From contig JAPUFZ010000159.1 in NCBI GenBank assembly GCA_027293245.1, positions 1 to 15,456 on the forward strand: a DNA stretch of 15,456 bases. Direction: 5' to 3'. The position numbers were made by a program, and so were the translations under genes. Source of the DNA: Gammaproteobacteria bacterium (lineage in GTDB: Bacteria > Pseudomonadota > Gammaproteobacteria > GCA-001735895). Below the pieces are notes generated by a model. It searched no databases. It saw nothing but the letters and a program-made list of their open reading frames with translations, and was not told the origin of the DNA. Positions 7,798 to 15,456 of the stretch are shown piece by piece. Within the stretch, counting starts at the first letter, position 1, and each line of letters begins with the position of its first letter.

Positions 7798-9123
7798 ATG
7801 AACGGAAAGGTTTTCATCAAAACTCATGGTTGTCAGATGAACGAGTACGACTCGGCAAAGATGCTGGATGTACTGGCGCGGGATTGCGCGCTTGTGGTTA
7901 CGGAAAATGAGAACGATGCGCAGGTATTATTGCTGAATACCTGTTCTATAAGGGAAAAAGCCCAGGAGAAAGTGTTCTCTCAGCTCGGTCGCTGGAACAA
8001 GTTGAAGCAAAAGAACCCCGGTCTGGTAATCGGTGTTGGCGGCTGCGTGGCCAGTCTGGAAGGCGAGGCGATTCGGACCCGGGCACCCTGTGTCGATATA
8101 GTCTTCGGTCCACAAACCCTGCATCGGTTGCCGCAAATGCTTGAGCAATCACGATCCTCCGGCAAGCCGGTGGTTGACGTCAGTTTCCCTGAAATTGAAA
8201 AGTTCGATCATTTACCCAAACCGACCTCGGATGGCGTTAAGGCATTTGTTTCGATCATGGAAGGTTGTAGCAAATACTGTAGCTTCTGTGTTGTTCCCTA
8301 TACCCGCGGTGAAGAATTCAGCCGCCCGCTGGATGATGTCATCGATGAAATTACCACGCTCGCAGAGCAGGGCGTACGCGAGGTTAACCTGCTCGGCCAG
8401 AATGTTAATGCCTACCTTGGTTTAATGGACGATGGCGAATACGCTGATCTGGCCTTATTGCTGCATTATGTTGCGGTGGTCGATGGCATCGACCGGATTC
8501 GGTTTACCACTTCGCATCCGGTTGAATTTTCAGACAGCCTGATCGAAGCTTATGCCACGGTCCCGTAACTGGTAAGTCATCTGCATTTGCCGGTTCAGAG
8601 TGGATCGGATCGGATTCTGATGATGATGAAAAGAGGGCACACTGTGCTTGAGTATAAGCACAAGATTAGCAAACTGCGGGAAATTCGACCGCAGATTAGC
8701 CTGTCTTCTGATTTTATAATCGGATTCCCTGGGGAGTCCGATGATGATTTTGGAGCTACCATGAAGCTGATTGACGATGTCGGTTTCGATACCTCGTTTA
8801 GTTTTATTTATAGTCAGCGCCCCGGCACGCCGGCAGCATTTATTCCAGACAAGATTACCCAGGACGTGAAAAAATCTCGGCTGAAATTATTACAGGATCG
8901 AATTCTGCAGCAGGCTAACCGGATATCTCGCAAAATGGTGGGCACGACCCAATCGATACTGGTTGAGGGGTACTCTAGAAAGAGTAATGAAGAACTGTCG
9001 GGCAGAACGGAAAATAATCGCGTGGTTAATTTTGCCGGTGATGATTCGCTGATCGGACAGTTCGTAGATGTCAAAATTACGACTGCACTGAATAATTCTC
9101 TTAAAGCTATTATTGCCAGCTAA
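7798..9123 (+). pseudogene. miaB: tRNA-2-methylthio-N6-dimethylallyladenosine synthase MiaB, interrupted by an in-frame TAA
   Basis: MiaB converts i6A37 to ms2i6A37 in tRNAs reading UNN codons, using two 4Fe-4S clusters. One frame covers the whole protein (441 codon positions), but codon 257 (8566-8568) is TAA. The part before the stop (7798-8568, 256 residues) holds the N-terminal MTTase domain with C12, C49 and C83 and the radical-SAM triad C157, C161, C164 in CSKYCSFC. The part after it begins [17 protein letters not shown] and holds the rest of the radical-SAM barrel and the C-terminal TRAM domain, and it remains open to TAA at 9121-9123. From memory of E. coli MiaB, the stop sits where a glutamate precedes LVS, so one base change from GAA would explain it. 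An annotation pipeline may report two CDS, 7798-8568 and about 8587-9123 (TTG start). No good Shine-Dalgarno precedes the ATG. A sequencing error is possible. Confidence 0.9.
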
Positions 9124-9148
9124 TCAGGAAATAGTCATCAATTAACTT

Positions 9149-10105
9149 GTGGGTAACGAAATAAACAAATCTATCGATATATCAAGTATGCTCCCCGAGC
9201 AAATAGCCAACTTTTGTGGTGCGCTCAATCAAAATATCCGCTTTATAGAGGAAAAGTTAAATCTGAGCCTGTTGGTTAAGGGTGACAGGCTGGCAATCAA
9301 CTCCGAACAAAAAATACCAGGACAATCTCTGCTCACGATCGAGCGGCTGCTCGATATGAGCCGTAATAGTGCATTGTCAACCGGTGAAATTGATGAGGTT
9401 TTACATAGTTCGGAGCTCGGTGATCTGGAACGATACGAACATCATGTGATTAAACTCAAGAAAAAATATATCAAGCCAAAAACCGATCTGCAATGCCGTT
9501 ATATAGAAAGTATTGCGAAAAAAGTTATCAATTTTAGTATCGGCCCCGCGGGTACGGGAAAGACTTATCTCGCCGTGGCCATGGCGGTACAGGCCCTGGA
9601 AAATGAGGAAGTTAGCCGGCTGATATTAACGCGGCCCGCTGTCGAGGCAGGGGAAAAACTTGGCTTTCTACCAGGCGACCTGTCACAAAAGGTCGATCCT
9701 TATTTACGCCCCGTTTACGATGCCCTGTATGAAATGCTCGGTTTCGACAAGGTTGAAAAGTTGATTTCCCGCCATGTGATAGAAGTTGCGCCTTTGGCTT
9801 ATATGCGTGGCAGGACGCTGAACAATGCCTTTGTTATTCTCGATGAGGCACAAAATACCACCCCGGCACAGATGAAAATGTTTTTAACTCGGATCGGCTT
9901 TGGATCGAGGGCGGTTGTCACAGGCGATATTACACAAACTGATTTGCCCGACAATCGTGATTCCGGGTTACAGCATAGCCTCAATATTTTACATAAAATT
10001 GACGCCATTGGATTCACTTATTTTAGCTCCGAAGACGTCGTGCGGCATCCACTGGTACAGAATATCGTCGAGGCCTACGACCAGTTCGAAAATGGTAAAA
10101 ATTGA
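9149..10105 (+). CDS. ybeZ: PhoH-like ATPase YbeZ
   Basis: This is a cytoplasmic P-loop ATPase of the PhoH family that is encoded with YbeY and interacts with it in rRNA processing. The 318-residue product shows Walker A GPAGTGKT (residues 132-139), Walker B VILDEAQN (D232, E233) and the family stretch LTRPAVEAGEKLGFLPGDL. GRTLNNAFVILDEAQNTTPA and VVTGDITQTDLP complete the ATPase core. The start is a GTG at 9149. It is the most upstream possible start, since an in-frame TAA lies at 9143-9145. The nearest AGGA is about 19 nt away, so initiation is probably weak or coupled to miaB. An internal ATG at 9188 is the alternative. The end overlaps ybeY by 14 bp. Confidence 0.95.
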   Translation: MGNEINKSIDISSMLPEQIANFCGALNQNIRFIEEKLNLSLLVKGDRLAINSEQKIPGQSLLTIERLLDMSRNSALSTGEIDEVLHSSELGDLERYEHHVIKLKKKYIKPKTDLQCRYIESIAKKVINFSIGPAGTGKTYLAVAMAVQALENEEVSRLILTRPAVEAGEKLGFLPGDLSQKVDPYLRPVYDALYEMLGFDKVEKLISRHVIEVAPLAYMRGRTLNNAFVILDEAQNTTPAQMKMFLTRIGFGSRAVVTGDITQTDLPDNRDSGLQHSLNILHKIDAIGFTYFSSEDVVRHPLVQNIVEAYDQFENGKN

Positions 10106-10538
10106 CCTTCAAAACGATGAGGAATTAGAAAACATTCCCGCCCCCGGGCTTTTAAACCACTGGGTGGAGTCGTCGTTGCTAACGGACCATGATCAACTGG
10201 AGCAAACTATTCGCGTGGTCGGAGAAAGCGAGAGCCGGTCACTCAATTTGCAGTATCGCATGATCGACAGCCCAACTAATGTGCTGTCCTTCCCATCGAA
10301 AAGCGAATATCTGGATTATGAATGCCTCGGTGATCTGGTGATCTGCTCTCCGCTGGTAATCGACGAGGCGTTACAACAGGGTAAAAGCCTTGAGGCGCAC
10401 TGGGCGCATATGGTGGTGCATGGAATGTTGCATTTGCAGGATTTTGACCATGGGAATGATATTGAGGCCGCAAAAATGGAAACCCTGGAGGTCAAAATTC
10501 TGTCTACCCTGGGGTATAGTAATCCGTATAATATCTAG
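10092..10538 (+). CDS. ybeY: Endoribonuclease / 16S rRNA maturation factor YbeY
   Basis: YbeY is a zinc-dependent endoribonuclease needed for 16S rRNA 3'-end maturation and ribosome quality control. The 148-residue product carries the family motif HGMLHLQDFDH with metal-binding histidines H110, H114 and H120, and the upstream SPTNVLSFP and LGDLVIC stretches. In the motif, QDF replaces the more usual xGY before the last DH pair, a small variation. I start it at the ATG at 10092, which overlaps the end of ybeZ. The frame stays open much further upstream inside ybeZ, but family length does not support a longer protein. The TAG stop at 10536-10538 directly abuts an inserted palindromic element. 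Confidence 0.94.
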   Translation: MVKIDLQNDEELENIPAPGLLNHWVESSLLTDHDQLEQTIRVVGESESRSLNLQYRMIDSPTNVLSFPSKSEYLDYECLGDLVICSPLVIDEALQQGKSLEAHWAHMVVHGMLHLQDFDHGNDIEAAKMETLEVKILSTLGYSNPYNI

Positions 10539-10800
10539 TACTCCTTCAATGAGATATCTTAGGATGCAGAGCTTCCCAAATTGGCCAAGGCAAGGCGCAG
10601 TCCGCAGGGAATGGCATGCCCATTACAAGGACTGCAACGCGGCATTGGCCAATTTGGGGCGCTCCCTCGGGCCAGTCAGGAAGCGGTCATCTGCGTTGTT
10701 GTGCTCCCTTGAATTAGCTATGGCTAGTCCTGCGGTCGTACGCCTAGCAGCTAACCACTTCCTGACTGGCTGCATCCTAAGATATCTCATTGAAGGAGTA
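10539..10800. mobile_element. 262-bp MITE-like element with 31-bp perfect terminal inverted repeats
   Basis: The ends 10539-10569 and 10770-10800 are exact reverse complements, starting TACTCCTTCAATGAG. Both ends carry TA, consistent with a TA target duplication of the IS630/Tc1-mariner type. The interior holds two further hairpin arms. In arm one, 10575-10588 pairs perfectly with 10645-10658 (CCCAAATTGGCCAA) and contains smaller nested stems. In arm two, 10672-10683 pairs perfectly with 10758-10769 (CCAGTCAGGAAG), followed after one mismatch by more pairs. The whole element could fold as a three-way junction. It has no credible ORF, so any movement would need a transposase supplied elsewhere. 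It sits between ybeY and corC in an otherwise conserved gene cluster. The family is not recognised, and the TA duplication is an inference from one copy. Confidence 0.82.
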
Positions 10801-10829
10801 CCAGGGTTCCCTAACAGTTCTTTCCATTT

Positions 10830-10835
10830 AAGGAG
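10830..10835 (+). promoter_or_regulatory. Shine-Dalgarno deciding the corC start
   Basis: AAGGAG lies 11 nt before the ATG at 10847. A GTG four codons earlier at 10835 overlaps this site and is therefore an unlikely start. The stretch between the inserted element and corC (10801-10846) holds this site and no other feature I can support. Confidence 0.65.
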
Positions 10836-10846
10836 TGCGAGCGATA

Positions 10847-11695
10847 ATGGCTTACGCTGATAACGGCGGGTCGACGAAGGGGTTGCTTGAGCGGGTACGC
10901 GATGTATTTTCGGGTGAACCTCAGGATCAAAAGCAGTTACAGGCGCTGTTAAAAAACCTGCAGGTTCGTCAACTGATTGGTGCTGAAGAGCTGTTCATGA
11001 TCGAAGGCGTTTTACAGGTTTCGGACATGCAGGTTCGAGATATTATGATTCCCAGGGGGCAAATGATCGTGCTTGATCATGAGGACTCGTTTGCCGATAT
11101 AATCGAAAAAATTACCGAATCCGGCCACTCACGCTTCCCGGTAATCGATGACGATAAGGATGACGTGGTCGGGATTTTACTGGCCAAGGATTTACTCCAG
11201 CTCTCGGTGGGAGCAAGCGTTCAATTCGAAATCAATGAATACATACGCCCGGCCTCATTCATTCCTGAAAGTAAACGCCTGAATGTGCTGCTTAAGGAAT
11301 TTCGCCAAAATCGCAGTCATATGGCGATGATTGTAGATGAATACGGCGGCGTGTCAGGCCTGGTAACCATAGAAGATGTACTGGAACAAATAGTCGGGAA
11401 AATCGATGACGAGCACGACGATGATGATGAGATCGATATTCAGCATCATGGCGCTAATCGTTACAGCGTGCGTGCCCTGACGCCGCTGCAGGATTTCAAC
11501 GATTATTTTAAATCCGATTTTATCAATGATGAGATAGAGACCATTGGCGGCTATTTGCTCGGTCGTATTGGACACCTACCGGAGCGCGGGGAATCACTCA
11601 CCCTGCAAAACCTGACTTTCAAGGTATTGAGCGCTGATAGCCGGCAGGTTCATTTATACCAGGTCGTTGATGACAACGATCAAAGCACTGTTTAG
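10847..11695 (+). CDS. corC: CorC/YbeX family CBS-domain protein
   Basis: This 282-residue cytoplasmic protein of the CorC/HlyC family has a helical N-terminus, two CBS domains (about residues 65-125 and 130-190) and a C-terminal CorC_HlyC transporter-associated domain (about 205-282). Family-typical stretches are RDIMIPRGQM, GHSRFPVIDDD, HMAMIVDEYGGVSGLVTIEDVLEQIVG and ETIGGYLLGRIGHLPERGE. An acidic run, DDEHDDDDEID, links the CBS pair to the last domain. Members have been linked to magnesium/cobalt efflux, and YbeX to ribosome metabolism. The role here is inferred from the family and from the ybeZ-ybeY-corC-lnt order. The ATG at 10847 is chosen from the Shine-Dalgarno position. Confidence 0.93.
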   Translation: MAYADNGGSTKGLLERVRDVFSGEPQDQKQLQALLKNLQVRQLIGAEELFMIEGVLQVSDMQVRDIMIPRGQMIVLDHEDSFADIIEKITESGHSRFPVIDDDKDDVVGILLAKDLLQLSVGASVQFEINEYIRPASFIPESKRLNVLLKEFRQNRSHMAMIVDEYGGVSGLVTIEDVLEQIVGKIDDEHDDDDEIDIQHHGANRYSVRALTPLQDFNDYFKSDFINDEIETIGGYLLGRIGHLPERGESLTLQNLTFKVLSADSRQVHLYQVVDDNDQSTV

Positions 11696-11740
11696 CCAGC
11701 CTTCCCACATGATGTAATCAATCGGGCATCGAACTGCAAC

Positions 11741-13252
11741 ATGTGGGCCAGTGTAAAAACTCCGACTTATCTCCTGATCCTGATCCAGGCCCTGGTGCTG
11801 GGCGCGTTGCTTCCGCTGGCCTTCGCGCCCCTGTCAATCTGGCTACTCGCCATCGTGCTGCCGGCATTGCTGATTATTCTGGTTGATACACAAACCAGCT
11901 GGCGCCGGGTTTTTGTTATCGGTCTGGTGTTTGGTCTTGGATATTTTGGTTTTGGGGTTTACTGGATCTACAATAGTCTGCACGATTTCGGCAATGCTCC
12001 ACCCGCAGTGGCAGGTACGATCACCGCCTTGTTGGTAGTCGCTATGGCATTGTTCCCGGCCCTGACACTGGCCGGCTGGAAATTTGTTCAGCGTCACGCA
12101 GGACCGGAGTCGGTCTGGCTATTACCGTTACTCTGGTATGCTTTTGAGTGGCTAAGAGGGTGGTTTCTGACCGGTATGCCCTGGCTAAGCCTGGGCTATT
12201 CACAGCTGAACTCACCGCTCAGTGGTTTTGCGCCAATTGTGGGTGTATATGGCCTGAGCGCGTTATGCCTGGTGATAGCTATTGCGCTGGTTCAGGTGGT
12301 GAAGCATCGCAACTACCCTTACCTGGCAATGGTATTGCTGGTTCCGGCACTGGGCCTGGTCCTGGTTAAAATCGAGTGGACTGACACCCATCCGATCCCG
12401 TTGAAAGTCACCATGGTGCAGGGCAATATTCCACAGGAAATAAAGTGGAAGTATGAAGAACGGCAGAATATATTTAATATTTACTGGCGTGAAACCAACC
12501 AGCACTGGGATAGTGATTTAATTATCTGGCCGGAAACCGCGATCCCGGGTCAATCAGAAGATATAGCGCAGGGGGTATTGATACCCATGTCTATCGCTGC
12601 CACAGAACAGGACAGCAATATCCTGACGGGTATCGTCGTTAGTGAGGCCGCAAACAATATTTATTACAATAGTATGCTGCTTTTAGGCAGCAATCAGGGG
12701 GTTTATCACAAACGCCATCTGGTCGTGTTTGGCGAGTACTATCCCATGCGCTGGCTAATGGACTTTATGCGGCGCTACATCAATATCCCGTATTCTGACC
12801 TGCAGTCAGGTCCTGTGGACCAGGCGAGCATGTCGATTAATGGGGTAGGCCTTGGAGTCTCGATTTGTTTCGAGGATGTGTTTAGTCGAGAGATCCTGAT
12901 CGCCCTTCCTGAAGCCAGTCTGCTGGTAAATGCCAGTAACGACGCCTGGTTTGGCGATTCACTGGCGCCCCATCAACACCTTGAAATTGCGCAAATGCGC
13001 GCGCTCGAATTTGGCAGGCCAATGCTGCGATCTACCAATACCGGTGTCAGTGCATTTATCGATCACCGCGGGAGAATCATTGAACGTAGCGAGCAATTCA
13101 AAACCCAGTCAATTACTCAAACCATGCAGGGCAGAACCGGAGTTACACCATTTTATTATTTTGCCAGGGTGCAGGGAATTTTGGCGATGCTGGTTGTTTT
13201 CCTGCTGCTGGTTTATTGCTTCAGGCATCGGGCATCGGAAGATAAATCGTAA
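11741..13252 (+). CDS. lnt: Apolipoprotein N-acyltransferase Lnt
   Basis: Lnt adds the third acyl chain to the N-terminal cysteine of bacterial lipoproteins at the periplasmic face of the inner membrane, using phospholipid as donor. The 503-residue protein has an N-terminal bundle of membrane helices (about residues 1-215), a periplasmic nitrilase-like domain (about 220-480) and a last membrane helix near the C-terminus. The catalytic triad can be placed at E265 (IIWPETAIPG), K324 (YHKRHLVVFGEYYP) and C376 (SICFEDVF). ASNDAWFGDS and the FGRPMLRSTNTG stretch are also typical. No clear Shine-Dalgarno precedes the ATG. It follows corC by 45 nt, the usual order of this cluster. Confidence 0.96.
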   Translation: MWASVKTPTYLLILIQALVLGALLPLAFAPLSIWLLAIVLPALLIILVDTQTSWRRVFVIGLVFGLGYFGFGVYWIYNSLHDFGNAPPAVAGTITALLVVAMALFPALTLAGWKFVQRHAGPESVWLLPLLWYAFEWLRGWFLTGMPWLSLGYSQLNSPLSGFAPIVGVYGLSALCLVIAIALVQVVKHRNYPYLAMVLLVPALGLVLVKIEWTDTHPIPLKVTMVQGNIPQEIKWKYEERQNIFNIYWRETNQHWDSDLIIWPETAIPGQSEDIAQGVLIPMSIAATEQDSNILTGIVVSEAANNIYYNSMLLLGSNQGVYHKRHLVVFGEYYPMRWLMDFMRRYINIPYSDLQSGPVDQASMSINGVGLGVSICFEDVFSREILIALPEASLLVNASNDAWFGDSLAPHQHLEIAQMRALEFGRPMLRSTNTGVSAFIDHRGRIIERSEQFKTQSITQTMQGRTGVTPFYYFARVQGILAMLVVFLLLVYCFRHRASEDKS

Positions 13253-13309
13253 TATTGAAATGAGCCTGCGCCAGTCTCCCGACAGACTGTAGAAAGGTCT
13301 ATTCTCTAA

Positions 13310-15456
<2,147 letters not shown>

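Noticed and set aside
8566..8568. TAA in miaB read as evidence of stop-codon reassignment
   Set aside because: TAA ends ccmB, ccmC, ccmE, ccmF, ccmG and lnt at expected family lengths, including the ccmF TAA that overlaps the ccmG start, so TAA is an ordinary stop here.
10390..10860. A 156-codon plus-strand reading frame spanning the ybeY end, the palindromic element and the corC start
   Set aside because: It is out of frame with ybeY, crosses the whole inverted-repeat element, has no family features and has no ribosome-binding site.

Overview
This window looks like a chromosomal core segment of a gammaproteobacterium. The evidence is the complete System I cytochrome c maturation operon in ccmABCDEFGHI order, followed by the miaB-ybeZ-ybeY-corC-lnt cluster and leuS, with protein motifs close to the Escherichia coli families. 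No species can be named. Base composition looks moderate and even, and no phage, plasmid or defence genes are visible.

Layout: (1) 1-434, minus strand, is the N-terminal part of a YheT-family alpha/beta hydrolase whose 3' end lies outside the window. (2) 458-7272, plus strand, is a tightly packed ccm operon. CcmA, CcmB, CcmC and CcmD form the ABC-type heme-handling complex that loads heme onto the chaperone CcmE. CcmG (thioredoxin-like) and CcmH reduce the apocytochrome cysteines. CcmF and CcmI bring heme and apocytochrome together for ligation. Most junctions overlap or are under 15 bp, which suggests translational coupling. (3) 7280-7630, minus strand, is a single-domain rhodanese converging on ccmI. 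(4) 7798-9123 is miaB, the tRNA methylthiotransferase, interrupted in frame by a TAA at 8566-8568. (5) 9149-11695 holds ybeZ (PhoH-like ATPase), ybeY (rRNA endonuclease) and corC, with a 262-bp palindromic mobile-type element inserted between ybeY and corC. (6) 11741-13252 is lnt. (7) 13361 to the window end is the first ~698 codons of leuS, open to the right edge.

The functional genes are housekeeping genes. The parts worth a second look are: the premature ochre stop in miaB with the downstream half intact; the 262-bp element at 10539-10800 with 31-bp perfect terminal inverted repeats, a probable TA target duplication and two internal hairpin arms; a 56-bp hairpin at 7706-7761 built from GGGGTCAGAGCCC-type arms; and a hairpin at 13324-13355 that covers the leuS ribosome-binding site. 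I found no convincing new multi-gene system. The only non-coding stretch longer than 300 bases (10539-10846) is explained by the inserted element plus the corC leader. No tRNA, rRNA, CRISPR or riboswitch was recognised.
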